A stretch of 64,000 nucleotides of DNA from Flaccisagitta enflata (lineage: Eukaryota > Chaetognatha > Sagittoidea > Aphragmophora): the NCBI GenBank assembly GCA_965153355.1, contig OZ231126.1, positions 47,182,001 through 47,246,000 of the forward strand. The letters are read 5' to 3'. The position numbers and the translations under genes were made by a program. The number at the start of each line of letters is the position of its first letter. The first letter of the stretch is position 1. Shown here in pieces: positions 20,905-32,617 of this stretch. Under the pieces are notes generated by a model that ran no database searches, had not been told where the DNA came from, and was given only the letters and a program-made list of their open reading frames with translations.

Positions 20905-21188
20905 CTTGGGTCAATACAAATGGCGCCACCGTGGCGATTTTTGAGTTTCCACTTTTAATCCCTCCAAATAACCATTTTTTGCCCACCCAATCCACCCCCT
21001 AGAACCAAAAAATCGCAAACTGGGGGTGTTAAAAAAAGAAACTCAAAAATCGTCACGGTGGCGCCATTTGTAATGCCCTGAGGTATCCAAAGCAGTTCCA
21101 AGTGAAAAAATTGATTAATGGGTTTGAGCTGTAGGGGGTGGTGCTAAAACTTTATGTGCCTCCACACGCTAAATTAGTGGCCCGTCTG
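20905..21188. mobile_element. Decayed foldback element of the CAGACGGGACC family
   Basis: The inner arms aatggcgccaccgtggcgat (about 20918) and atcgtcacggtggcgccatt (about 21048) match the arms of the complete copies at 23443-23843 and 52767-53171. The right terminus cccgtctg plus TA is visible at 21181-21190; the left terminus is lost. Confidence 0.6.
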
Positions 21189-21240
21189 TACTCTAGTGAG
21201 TAGTTAGCGGAGTGGTTAGCGTCTCATGTCCATCGAAGAT
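21189..21240 (+). other. tRNA-like 5' half (A-box) fragment
   Basis: Sequence gttagcggagtggttagcgt resembles a tRNA D-arm/A-box. No B-box GGTTCGAATCC follows, so it is at most a tRNA-derived fragment. It directly follows the foldback end. Confidence 0.3.
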
Positions 21241-21721
21241 CTGCTCAAGTTTGTCATTAGATTGATTTGTTGCTTTTCCCTGTGTAGGCATGAGGTTTAT
21301 TGATTGAAAGAGTTGGTTGAAATGAGGTCTTTTAGTAATCTCTGAATCAAACGACACATCTTGTTAGATAACCCCTTATCTCTCATCTCTTCAAGACAAG
21401 TAAGAAGAATATAAGACAATCAATCAGAAACACTACAAAGCTATAAAGTTAGTCAAAGACGGATGAAGAGTCAATCGTCCGCCGCAACTTGATGCACTTC
21501 GACAGTGATGCGCACAAAGAGGGCATGTACTGTTAGTCAGGCGCCCATGAAGAAACACGGACAGGAGCAAAGCCATGTTTGTGTGTCATCTTTTTCACTG
21601 AACATTCGACATTGGGACTAACACAACAATCTCTCTTTATTAATCATTGGTTTATGAATAATGCATCACTTGTGAAAGTTGAAACAACATTGCCCTTAGA
21701 AAAGGAGGCCAGAATTCTCCA

Positions 21722-22220
21722 ATTTACAAAGGATGAAAGCCTTGCAAGCTTTCAATGGTGTTTACTCCGGATTGCTGACAACTATCCTTTACAATTAACA
21801 AAAGAAATGCTTACCTGAAAAAACTATTAGCTTGACTGCATACCTCATTAGTATAGGTTCGGACAGGCCTAAACCATTTAGTATATACAAAATCTCTTAA
21901 AAAAGTAACAATCAAACATAACTAATATACTGGTGGAAGTACTGACACTAGCAATATTGATTAGAAAACCATACCCTTAGAGGCAAGAATCGAGGTACAG
22001 TACTTCCATCAATAGCTAGAATTCTTTGATTTACTAGAATCCTTTAATTGTAACTTTTGAAAGATATTTTGTGTATACCAAATGGTAAAGGCCATAGGCT
22101 TGAATAAGGTATGCGGTCAAGCTGATAGTTTTGTTCGGCAAGCATTCTGTTTGTAAAAAGTGAAGAAACTTGTGAGCATTCTGGAATAAACGCCATTGAA
22201 AGCTTGCAAGGCCCCTTTTG
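21722..22220. repeat. 500-bp inverted repeat
   Basis: Left-arm words gccttgcaagctttcaatgg (about 21740), agcttgactgcatacct (about 21830) and accatttagtatatacaaaa (about 21873) recur in reverse complement near 22205, 22115 and 22075. The centre is near 21970. The open frame on each side comes from the two arms. Confidence 0.75.
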
Positions 22221-22272
22221 TATATTGGACTGATTCCCCTCAAATTGCTCTCATTTCTAAACGGTTTGTGCA

Positions 22273-22310
22273 ACCGAGACCAGATTGGTCTCACGAGACC
22301 AGATTGGTCT
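22273..22310. repeat. Twin palindrome gagaccagattggtctc
   Basis: A perfect 7-bp-stem palindrome occurs twice in a row with a 3-bp separator. Confidence 0.85.
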
Positions 22311-22644
22311 CATATGGAATGTATTTTGAAGACGTTTTTGGGACAACTTGAGTTGAAATTTGACATCTTTGAACGTTTAGTGAACTTCTAAATAACTCTT
22401 GATCAAAATTTCAATCAAGAAACCAAATGACTTAACGCGGAATGTGATATATCATTAAAAGAAAATTTCCCTCTTTGCATGTACTTGAACTACTGCAAAT
22501 TAAGTTTGAGGCCAATCTGGTATCGGAAGCTCAATCCCTTTAGAAATAAGAGCGGCTTAGAGAAAATCTGTTCAGCGAAAAACTTTAAAAATGGTGATTT
22601 CTGCTGATTTGATAAACATTTCATTAGTCGTAGGGTTGATTTTC

Positions 22645-22822
22645 AGTCGCGTGCACGCGACTCCACAACCCACTTTGTCCGTCGGTCGGTCGGTCACAGT
22701 TTACTTTTTTTATGATTCTATTTCTTTGACCTGACTTCTCCTGCCCAAATAGTCTGGTGACCTCAAATAAGACCCCTGCCCACCCGCATGCGACTTTGGT
22801 AGCCGTGTATCAGGCCTAGTTT
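22645..22822 (+). repeat. Hairpin-ended CCGT repeat
   Basis: The 5' hairpin is AGTCGCGTGCACGCGACT, followed by a short GGTC array. The 3' end has gcatgcgact, then gccgtgtatcaggcctagtt. The 5' stem and 3' box both use AGTCGC rather than the AGTTGC of the reference copy. Confidence 0.7.
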
Positions 22823-23110
22823 TGTCAAGAAAGTCCTGAGAAAAACATCATAAAATGCATCTCCATTAACTTTTAGGACCTTTTTTCAGAATTCAAAGAT
22901 ACCAAAAACTTTTTAGTCATGGACTAACGATTGTTCTTGTCTATCCGTCAGTCCACCCATCCGTCCATCCGAGGGTCACACTCGAGTTGGAAAGTGAGAA
23001 ATCGCGCTTTATAGATAGGTGTGCGCAAGGTTATTGAAAGGGGAGTATCGAATGGGAGTTGTTCGCTCCTGCCCACCAAGAAACATACTGTAAAACGACA
23101 CTGCTTTTTA

Positions 23111-23414
23111 GGCAGCGGCCCCAAAGGGGCCGATGACCTATGCTTTCACACATATGGGAAACTTTCTCCTCTTCCTCCTCCTTCTCCGTCCCCCCTGACT
23201 TTGAAGCCTCTATTTCAACCTCCAGCACAAATCCCCACCATAGGCCTCATATCCAAGCCTCATGGCCACAATCCCAGCATCAAGGCTCCAATCCCTGCAT
23301 CAAGGCTCCAATCCCAGCCTCCAGGCTCCAATCCCAGCCTTAGGGCTAAAATCCCGCCTCAATCCTCAAATTCTCGCCAGGCATAGGCCATCGGCCCCTT
23401 TGGGGCTGCTGCCC
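23111..23414. mobile_element. GGGCAGCGG-terminated element, short copy
   Basis: Left terminus ggcagcggccccaaagggg, then ccgatgacctatg; right terminus cataggccatcggcccc, then tttggggctgctgccc. The inside holds a run of a degenerate 20-bp unit (caaggctccaatcccagcct). No protein-coding potential. Confidence 0.85.
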
Positions 23415-23442
23415 CTCTCACCTTCACATCTAACATTCATTA

Positions 23443-23843
23443 CAGACAGGACCCTAATAAGAACTGAGGAGGGACCCAAAGTTTAGCAGCCCCCCCTTCA
23501 GCTTACATGGCTCAGGCAAATTTCTTACTTTAAGTAGCGGTTGACACCTCAGGTTGATACAATTAGCGCCACCATAGCGATTTTTAAATTTTAACTTAAA
23601 ACACCCTTAAATTTAGTTAAATCACCCAAATTTGCCCAAATGAAATAAAACCATTTTTTTCATCAATTTCAAAAATTTGGGGATGTTCTAGGTAGAAATT
23701 CAAAAATCGCCATGATAGCGCTAATTGTATCCACCTGAAGTGTCAACCACCACAGAAAATAAGAAAATTGCTTGAGCCATGTAAACTGTAGGGGGGCTGC
23801 TAATCGTTAGGTCCCTCCTCAGTTCTTATTAAGGTTCTGTCTG
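23443..23843. mobile_element. 401-bp TA-flanked foldback element
   Basis: Left end CAGACAGGACCCTAATAAGA, right end the near reverse complement (tcttattaaggttctgtctg), each flanked by TA. Inner arms (gttgacacctcaggttgata, ttagcgccaccatagcga) pair with tcgccatgatagcgctaat and tgaagtgtcaacc. A second full copy is at 52767-53171. Confidence 0.85.
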
Positions 23844-25887
23844 TAACTTAGGGGCAACGGGTACCGCTGACCATCTGACGCTTTTCCGACTATTGAATAT
23901 ATTTGACAATTTTTTTGAGGAACAATGGGTTCAATCGACGTGAAGATGAGAAGCTACCTACTCAGTGGTGGCCGACGGTTGTCTCCCTTAAATGTCTGAT
24001 CATTTCTAAGTAGCTCAGTCGCCTAGCTAGCAAGATGAATACAATGATATCAATGGTCCCCAGATGTTGCAATATACACTTGATCAGAATCTAGAAAGGA
24101 AAAAGAAAATCTTTTTCACCCAAGGCACTGAGAGCAGAAAAATTTAAATGTCAGCTCCGTGCCTTCCGAGATCCGTCTCCGTTCCGAGGTTTTACAATTT
24201 GGCTCGATTTCTGAAATCTCGAAAATGTCAATTTTCATCAAATTCCTTTCCTTTTCCTCTGGGTAATAAATGTTTCTCTCAATTACAATTCAGAGAAACG
24301 GAGAGTGGGTAATAAAAGCTTCTCTCAATTACAATTCAGAGAAGCGGAGAGGCTCAGATGAGCAACCAAACAAGTTATACGGAATTGAAAAACGTCTCTT
24401 TGGAAACAATTTCTTTTACTGTACAATCGTAAAAAGTTCTGCAAAGCAAATTTTGTTCCTAATAACGGGATTTAAGCGTGAAAGCGTGAAATAAGAAAGA
24501 CTGGCGCAGAATTACTTGCTTTAAACAATGTATCATCTCATCGTAGGAAAATATTTTTGATAGAAAAATGTTGCTAAAAACCGGGGTTGATTTCATGGAT
24601 GCGTCCCCTTGAAAGTGACAGTAAATTCATGTAACTGTCCAACAATTTTTGCATCTGCAACACTCTTTTATAATATGAAAGGCATACTTCCAGGTGGCTC
24701 AGTAAGAGGAAGTTTTGAGTCGCTTAAAGGTTTCAAGATACTTCTGTTAAAATTTCATCTATCGGATCAATTAGAAGTATGTGTCTCATTGTCGAACATC
24801 AAGGGTTGCAGGTGCAATAACTGCTGGACAGGTGTTAGGAGCTATCTTTATGTCCGATTAATTTGTCCATCGTCAAGTCCAGTCATCAGTCACATCGACA
24901 TCATGTAAATATCTTATGCCTGTGTGTGATCATACGAGAACTTTTTTCCATACAATCTACTAATCAAACAATCATTATCATCAAAATAGTCATTCCAATT
25001 TATACACTTAAGGAAGACGCATCCAAGCCATGTTATGGCCATGTTACGTTGCCTATATCAAATACAAGCCCAGGAAGAGCAAAGAACAAAGCGATCTTAA
25101 TGGAAATGAAGGAAACCGCTATTGCATCATGGAACCGACAATTATGCGACATGATATGTAAGATAACAGATATGATGACATGATGTTGAACACTGTCTAC
25201 TCTTAGTGAATCATCATTTGGCAAACTCCATGTCAAACCGAGCTGATTTTCAGCCCATTCATGCATCGGAGACAGTTGGGATTTGGTGGACATGGTATTT
25301 CCACAATTAAATTATGATCACATGTGAGTTTAACAGACAACGTACCCAAAAGTTGATAATTTGACACAGTTTTCAGAGCCTCGAAAGAAAATACATGAAT
25401 GAAACGAAAACATAGTATCAAAGCATACATAACCTAATAGGTTGAATTCTTCATAAACAGGAAAAAGGATGCAAGCACGGTTTCCCTCCTTTGTTTAAAC
25501 GAGAACGATGCATTCAGAACATGCGCACCGTCCGGCATCCTCTCTCCTCACTCATGAACAACTAATGATTAAAGCTTCAACAAAGAGCTAGAAAATAGGG
25601 GATGATTCTGAGGCCCAAAATTTACAATCATGCTAGATTCAAGCACCGGGCCAACACTTGCTCCACGGAATGACGCTTGGAAATGAGTATCTTACAACCA
25701 ATTAGCAACCAATCGAGTCAAAGATTGGAGAAAACCTCGGCTCTAGAGACTTAAAGAAAGATTACCTGTCCCAGGCAGTGGGTTCAAAGGAGACAAGATG
25801 ATCACGAACGCCGTTTGAGTCTAGAGGGTAAATTGAAAGCTACATGGGTAAGGTTATCGTGACAAAGATCATTGCATCAGCTGAGCT
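23844..25887. other. Unassigned stretch, likely partly 3'UTR of the CUB/LDLa gene
   Basis: Includes the tail motif ggtaccgctgaccatctgac (about 23860) and a tandem duplication of 46 bp at 24261-24352 (gggtaataaa ... cagagaa). Open frames of up to about 105 codons at 24609-25183 match no family I know. Confidence 0.5.
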
Positions 25888-28800
25888 CTAGTATTTCTCC
25901 AACTTTTTTCCTTTTTTTCCGCCTTTCAGTTTCTTTGGATCGTTGTGCTTCTTGGGCTCAACCGCTTCTCCCCAAGGCCCTCGGCTGACGTGCTTCTTTT
26001 TCTTGCCAACCCTATCGCTCTCTACCGTACTAACGCTCACTTCACTGGGCGCGGAGCCTCGTTTCGCCGCGCCAATCGCACCACCGGGTTTCACCGCGGC
26101 TACTCCACGACCGCCAGACTTGCCGACGTCGCCTCTTCCTTTCTTGCCGGTCGCGTCAACTTCATCTGCCTTGTCCGTCGACGTTGACGTCGAAGAGCTT
26201 TGATGCGAGGATGACGTTTGACTCATCTCTTCGTTGTAAAGAGCGTCGATCATCGAAGGTTTTCGATGTTTCTTGTTCTTCATCGTGTACCACATGACGG
26301 AATCATACCATCCGCTCTTCTTAGCCGCCGTCTTCACAGGATCCTCTTTCACATCCTTGCCGTTAGCCGCCTGATCCTTCGGGTGGACACCGCGGCCCTT
26401 ATGCTTCTTGTCATACAACGCAGTGTAGTCGACTGTGATTTTGCCCTTGTTTTTCTGAGCCATTTGAGGTGGCGGCTTCTCGCCCGCCGCGGGACCCGCC
26501 GCCGTATCGTTGCAGCAGGAGAAACGTCCTTTCTGATTGTGACAGAGGCAGTAAATAAGACAAGCGACGATGATGGCAACGGCGATGACGCTGGCGGCGA
26601 CGATGCCGCCGAATGTCCAATATCCCATCGAAAAAAGTGAGGTCCAAAAGGTAGCGCAAGGACCGCTTTCGGCATCCTCGTCACTAAAAAGGACAAAGAA
26701 TGGTCGGAAACGGGAAAAGTAGTGACTCGCATCGGAATCATTTTACTTTCAAAATTGCCAAATGTTACAACAGACTTCCAAATTTATCTTTTGCACACTA
26801 TTTCAATAATTATTTCATACATCAACAATATCGTACTTTGAAGCATTTCATTTATCAAAAATCTTACGTGGTATACTATCATCTTCATGTCCATAAGTAA
26901 GGGTACAAAACGACCAAAAAGATGATACAGCAATTGATCAACATCACACTCATATACCTGTAATCATTCCATCAATGTCGTTACCTAACTTATCATCATC
27001 ATCATCATCATCGTAGCCGCTATCATCATCGAAAATGTAGGCATTAATATAATGTTGTTGTTGCATTACTGGAATCTGAATATTAACAGAACATATGTTG
27101 CATTTGAGTGCTTCAGATAGCAAAAGTTGGTTACTTCTTTTCACCCTGTTTTCTTAATATGGAGTGGCCAAATTTAAAACCCCAATCATTTCTCTTTAAT
27201 CAAAAATCGTTCATCTTCCGTTCTTTGAAAAATTGTTTTTGAAGTTCTAATTTGAATTAACTTTTACAAATTTTTGCTCTACAAAGAACTGTTAATTTGC
27301 CTTTTCATGAGCTCTTTCATAGCTTATATTTTTACATCTTAGTTTATTTTTACAAATATCATGATTTCTTAAAATAAATATCCCTAATGTAATAAAACTA
27401 TACAGGATTTTGCTGAATTCAGGGAAATCTATAGAAACTTCAGGGCCAAAACAAAAACAGAAGATGAAGAATTTAAAAAAAAAAAAAGGTCATCTTCATG
27501 ATTTTTGCTTCTCCATATTACCTAAGTAAGGTGAAGGGATACTCCCAACTTTTGCTATTTGAAGCACCCAAATGTTGCATCACGTTCGGCTTCACATATC
27601 GATGAAGGAGAGGCAATTGCCTTCATATTTGTCGTGATTGCTATCAAATCCCGGTCAAGTCTAACATAAGCCGTGCTTTCAACCCAACCTCCCTAGATAA
27701 TTTTCCAGACCTCCAACCAGAGTCAAGTAACCCTTCCCTGGGCCACAACTGCGGGGCAAATTCTTTCACCTACGTCAAAGAACCTGGCGCAGGACTAAAA
27801 CCTCCATCAAAAGAGCCAAAGACGGGCTTGCATTCACTGAGCTAGCCTACCCCCTCCCTCTTTTAAAATCATCGTCATAGTCATAGACTCATAGTCCTTT
27901 TAGTCACCATCGTTTTTTCCATCAGCGTCGATGTCGAAATTAACAGCCTACAAATTTTCCCCATTCTTCCCCCCTTTTTTTCAACTATCTGTATTTTCCT
28001 GTCTGTATTTTTGCAGTTTCTCATCACAGTCAAAATCATGTTTCTTTTACAATTTTACAATTACAATTATCAAGTTAAAAACAATTAACCTCCCCTGATA
28101 CTATAGCTTCAAACCACTATGTCTCTTCCTTTACTAAACTGCCTCTCTCCTTCAATGATGTCCACTGCAATCAACCCTACCTGCTATGACCTGCAAACCA
28201 GTAAGACCTTGCAATAAACCAACACATTCAGAACAGGGCCATAAAGAATAAACATTGATCATTTGGAAAAAAACTCAAAATCTCAATCAAAACAAACCTA
28301 TGAAAACTTTTACTGACTCACTTGGTTGAGTTGAAAATGTTTAGATTTATAAAACAAAAACTTATGCCTTTTGATCATTTTTAAAATCAATATTTTTATT
28401 CCTAAAAAAAAAAATTTATTTTAATTGATCTAATTTTAAGTCATCACTTCTAAGTTATCTGCGATCAGTGCGTTGCAGTATTTCACCCCTTTTAACACTC
28501 TTCAGGGAAAAAAATCAAAACCAAAGGGGGGAGATATTTCCTAAAAAGGCCGCGAAATTAAAGGTCTGCAATGTAAGCGTCGTCTTTGTGATCAAACCTG
28601 ATCATCATCATCATGCATCAGTATATCACTATCAATATCACCATCAGTATCATCATTCGGATCATCATAAACATCGGTGTCATTGTCATCATCATCAGTA
28701 TCATCATCATCATCGTTACTATCACTAAATTATTATCAATGTCGGCATCGTCATCAGCATCGTCATCATTATTAATGCTCACTACTCTAAAGGCCGCTAG

Positions 28801-29229
28801 GCATCACTCCGATAATCATTCACCTGCCGTCCTCGCAATTGTCCCATCCATCGCACATGAGCGACTTCCGGATGCAGTGTCCATTCCTACACCGGAATGA
28901 ATCTGCGTCGCAGTCGCTCGTATGGAAGGCGGAATAGATGAGCGAGAAACCATCAGCCGTGTTGCCTTGAATGTGATTGCGATTGTAACTTTGGAAGACG
29001 ATCCTGACGAAGCGATCGGTAGACCGCATGACCTGTAACAAGATGAGCGGCAAGCGTTTGAAAGTCAATAGTTTTTTAGGTCTGACATGCAGTGACATCT
29101 GGACGTGAACAAGCTACACATTCAAACATATACGTGCATATGAAGTATCATTCAAAAGAACTTGCATACAGTCATATACAGTTTTTCGGTTTTCCACAGG
29201 CTGATTGTTGAGAGAAAGAGAGAGGGAGA

Positions 29230-29309
<80 letters not shown>

Positions 29310-30140
29310 AAGAGAGAGAAAGAGAGGAAGATTTCAAAACTCACACGTACAGCCCTGCCCCTTGATAACGGCCCCAAGGGGACCCTTCAAATTTGTCCCT
29401 TATTGCGGGGCACCGTTATTGTGAAAAGCTATTTGGCTAGCTGATTGTTTATACCATAGCAGCTAATACTTCCTTATCATATTGGTGTTCACATCCTTAT
29501 CAACCCCACACACACTTGCACGGACAGTCACAATTTCACTTTTCAACTCGATCACCATAAAGGACTAACAGACAGATGGATGGACCAATTGGTGAAGCGA
29601 CAGATGGATGGTTAAAGCATCTCCGCAACTAAAAACATGAATGTGCCATTAAATCATTAAAGTGAGACAGTCCAAAGTAAAGCACAGTCCCTATATCCAG
29701 ACTAGACAATAGATGTGTGTAAAATTCTTTAATTACTTTTGCCATATTCAACAAATAGTCTTTTTTTAGTCGCTGCCTAAGCGACTCTATAAGAGGGTGT
29801 GTCCCTTGGTCTGAATGTCTGAATGTCTGAGTGTCCGTAACGCGAAAATTTTGATGATGTGAAATCGACTGAAAAACGGATTTCTGACCATCACAGCCCC
29901 TGCCTGGCGTCAATACAGCCCACGCCCACTCATATACTGCCCCTGCCCACTCGCATCACTGCCCCTGCCCACCAGCAGCGACTAAGGATTGGCCGTGTAT
30001 CCAGCCTTGTTCATGTTATGGTAACAATCAGGAATGAGTTGGTTGCTATCAATTGCTTCTGGTGAATTTCTTTCTCTCTCTCTCTCTCCCCCTTTCTCTC
30101 TTTCTCTTTCTCTTTCTTTCTCTCTTTCTCTCTTTCTCTC

Positions 30141-30215
<75 letters not shown>

Positions 30216-30833
30216 CCCCTGGACCATAGTCAGTTTGCCGCTAACAAAGAGCTTAGGGTCATTTGGGCCCAAAATATTTGACCGATATAGGCGATTCACC
30301 GCTAAAGGCGTGGCCGTTATCTAGGGGCAATTTAGCATAACAAAAGGCCAGAAAAATTTGGGACCACAGCTTGTTATACACTAAAGGCGGGTAACCGTTA
30401 ACGGCGTTGTCAAGGAAGCGGGGTTCCACTGTAGTCTCATTTAAACACATATACCAATAAATATACGGAAAAAAGTCGTAAATCAGAGTTTTTGTTTCTG
30501 TGCATGCTCTTTTGTGTTTGGTTGACTGCTCGTCTGTTTTTGTCATTCAATCTCTGTCTTCTGTGTCTCTTTTTCCTCTTAGTCTTTAAGTGTGTTTGTG
30601 TGTGAATGTGTGTGTGTGTGTTTCCTCTTAGTCTTTAAGTGTGTGTGTGTGTGTGTGTGTGTGCGAATGTGTGTGTGTGTGTGAGTGAGTTTGTGTGAGT
30701 GAGTGAGTTTGTGTGAGTGAGTGAGTGAGTGAGTTTGTGACTGTGTGAGTGAGTGAGTGAGTGAGTTTGTGTGAGTGAGTGAGTTTGAGTGAGTTTGTGT
30801 GAGTGAGTGAGTGAGTGAGTGAGTGAGTGAGTG

Positions 30834-30915
<82 letters not shown>

Positions 30916-31774
30916 GCAGATTATAATGTCAGAGCTAGCGTCATAAAAATTGGAGTCAATAGTAACAGATTTATTTTTTCTTATTGTTACATAAAACTGA
31001 AAATTGGGATCAATGAAAAAAATCGATTTTTCAAAAATGCAAAAAAATAAAAAATTCATAACGCCAAAATTATTGATCATAGAAACTTCTGGTTGGCGCC
31101 ATTTGAAAGAGAAAAACTAGCTCTTTCTTAGCTTTGAATATTAAAAAAATATAAACTCCCAACCCCAAAAAAACAAAAATGGAGAACTTTTTTTCTCCCT
31201 TACGTTTCAAAAAGTCGAATTACGTAATTCGACTTTTTTCCAACAAGAACATTTAATTATACGTCACAGACGCACACACTCCCCAACTCCCGCACACTCC
31301 GAACCCCCCCCTTCCCAGACACACACACACGTGATGGGACATGACCCCGCGTTTTTCTGTGCACGAGTAGCTTCTGACCACGAGTAGCTTCTGACTCACC
31401 TCACTAGGTGCCTTGTGACCACAAATGCCGGTCGGTGGTGTGAGCAAAATAGCGTCGTCTTCCTTTCCGTCGTAGACGTATATACGATCATCGCACTCCA
31501 TTGTTTCTTCTTTGTCAAACAAATCCATCTTAGCCCAACGAAGAAGGAGACGTTGACGAGGCGGCGACATGATGGTCACGCTGCACCGAACGTCTTCGTT
31601 ATATGGCCACTTGCGAGTTAGCTCCAGTCTTCCTTTGCTCACTTCTCCGACTCCGATTATCTCATCACAATTTTCGTCCATATACTCTGTCGGCATGACT
31701 GTGTTTCCTACTTTACTTCCTATGAGCGACGCCGAGAGCACCGAGGACGATAACTGTAGCAGAGTCAACGTCAT
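25888..31774 (-). CDS. Single-pass receptor-like protein with CUB and LDLa domains
   Basis: Three coding exons (31774-31400, 29032-28824, 26683-25888) join in phase to about 459 aa. A hydrophobic start MTLTLLQLSSSVLSA looks like a signal peptide. A CUB domain runs from about residue 36 to 161, with cysteines at 36, 64, 94 and 118 and the calcium-site-like stretch ECDDRIYVYDG, ending ADGFSLIYSAF. One LDL-receptor class A repeat spans 166-204, with all six cysteines and the DGSDED calcium motif reconstituted across the splice. A transmembrane helix lies at about 219-241, then a Lys/Ser-rich cytoplasmic tail of about 215 residues. CUB-LDLa-TM order recalls Neto, LDLRAD2 and related auxiliary-receptor proteins, but with one CUB only; I cannot name an orthologue. 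The start is chosen because an acceptor-like attcttatttag at about 31950 precedes it and leaves this as the first in-frame ATG; an unspliced frame would reach 32116. Confidence 0.8.
27108..27585 (+). repeat. Dispersed 0.48-kb repeat, copy 1 (in receptor intron)
   Basis: Shares a long ordered series of words with 51648-52172: gcaaaagttggtta, ttcatcttccgtt, attttgctgaattc, ggccaaaacaaaaac, ggtcatcttcatgatttt and ggatactcccaacttttg. No coding content. Confidence 0.8.
28600..28770. repeat. Degenerate (ATC)n tract in receptor intron 2
   Basis: Interrupted catcat/atcatc triplets just downstream of the LDLa exon donor (transcript direction). A shorter purer run is at 26993-27013. Confidence 0.85.
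29211..29330. repeat. (GA)n tract in receptor intron 1
   Basis: About 110 bp of GA with occasional GAAA. Confidence 0.95.
29500..29632 (-). repeat. Partial hairpin-ended repeat, reverse orientation
   Basis: In element orientation it begins tttttagttgcggagatgc, followed by cattc/ccat words and gagttgaaaagtgaaattg. The distal hairpin is missing. It lies about 135 bp from the next copy. Confidence 0.5.
29768..30012 (+). repeat. Hairpin-ended CCGT-family repeat with AGTCGCT stem
   Basis: The 5' hairpin is AGTCGCT-GCCTA-AGCGACT, then ctataagag. The 3' side has three cctgcccac-like repeats, then agcagcgact and attggccgtgtatccagcc plus TTGTT. The 3' box AGCAGCGACT matches the altered 5' stem. Confidence 0.75.
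30071..30210. repeat. (CT/TTTCTC)n tract
   Basis: Pyrimidine microsatellite inside receptor intron 1, directly downstream of a hairpin-ended repeat. Confidence 0.95.
30449..31243 (+). repeat. CT-linked dispersed repeat, copy 2, with GT/GTGA/CT arrays
   Basis: A left part (about 30460-30555) resembles 16570-16705. It is followed by (GT)n, (GTGA)n and (CT)n arrays (30590-30914) and then the unit at 30915-31243 that matches 18650-19022. The right end is the palindrome-like gtcgaattacgtaattcgac. Confidence 0.75.
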
Positions 31775-32309
31775 CGACGTCACGATGAGCAAAGAGCCGA
31801 GTGGAGAGGAGTAACGAGGTTGGGGAGGGCGGGACGAGATGGCGGGCGGAAAGACGTCGCGTCTATCACGAAACCTGAAGGTCTTTTTCCGCGAGGTTGC
31901 GAACGCTCCGTTTGCTAGTCGTAAAGTCCTTTGTTCTTTAGCACCAGCTAAATAAGAATTGTTGTTAGGACGCATTCTTGAGAAGTTGTTAATATGACTA
32001 GAAGACTGAAGCGGTTTTCCACAGCATGAGCGGCTGAGGTGCCCATCGACCTCGTATTTGCGGTCATAGTTAACCATGAGCGCACAACCAGTGCGCAGAG
32101 CGTGATGGGAGCACATGTCGCCAACGACGGGACAGTTTGTTTTTTATTGGCGGGGAAGGAGAATAATTGACTAAAATTCTTTCTATTGGACGGACGATTG
32201 AGTAGTTCACCCGTACCTCGTCAATCCTGACAGAAAGCAGAAAGGCAAAACTACACAAATTTAGTGTGATTACACTTGACACGGAACAAATGTCAGATTC
32301 CGCTTTTTT
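31775..32309 (-). promoter_or_regulatory. 5' region of the CUB/LDLa gene
   Basis: Minus-strand acceptor-like sequence caattcttatttag ends at about 31950, suggesting a non-coding first exon upstream that I cannot place. The frame stays open to an ATG at 32116, which would add a long basic N-terminal extension before the signal peptide. Confidence 0.4.
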
Positions 32310-32448
32310 AGTTGCGGACACGCAACTCTATAAGAGACTTTGTCCGTCCGTCCGTCCGTCCGTCACCATCGAGTCGAAAAGTGGGAAAACCCGTATTTCC
32401 GCCCCTGCCCACCCGTCCGCAACTGATGGCCGTGTATCCGGCCTTGTT
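32310..32448 (+). repeat. Hairpin-ended CCGT repeat
   Basis: AGTTGCGGACACGCAACT hairpin, ctataagag, a CCGT array, then gcccctgcccacccgtcc and the second hairpin ggccgtgtatccggcc plus TTGTT. Close to the reference copy. Confidence 0.85.
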
Positions 32449-32486
32449 TTCATGATAAAAGATAACCTCTTTTCTTTAAGATGACG

Positions 32487-32617
32487 AACAAGCCCAGATA
32501 CACGGCCAATACCAGTCGCGGACGGGTGTGCAGGGACGGGATCGCGTGTTTTCACTCTTTTCTAACTCAATGACCCCGGACCAACGGACCAACTTACAGA
32601 GTCTTTAGTCTGCGACC
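32487..32617 (-). repeat. Hairpin-ended repeat facing the previous copy
   Basis: Reverse orientation: aacaagcccagatacacggcc, then ccagtcgcggacgggtg. It lies 38 bp from the 3' end of the copy at 32310-32448, making a tail-to-tail pair. The 5' hairpin is degenerate. Confidence 0.7.

Noticed and set aside
24609-25183. Two overlapping plus-strand frames of about 100 codons
   Set aside because: No recognised domain, no splice context, and AT-rich codon content; not supported as genes.
31775-32116. Start of the CUB/LDLa gene at 32116
   Set aside because: It would place about 114 basic residues before the signal peptide, and an acceptor at about 31950 suggests this part is intronic or leader; kept only as an alternative.
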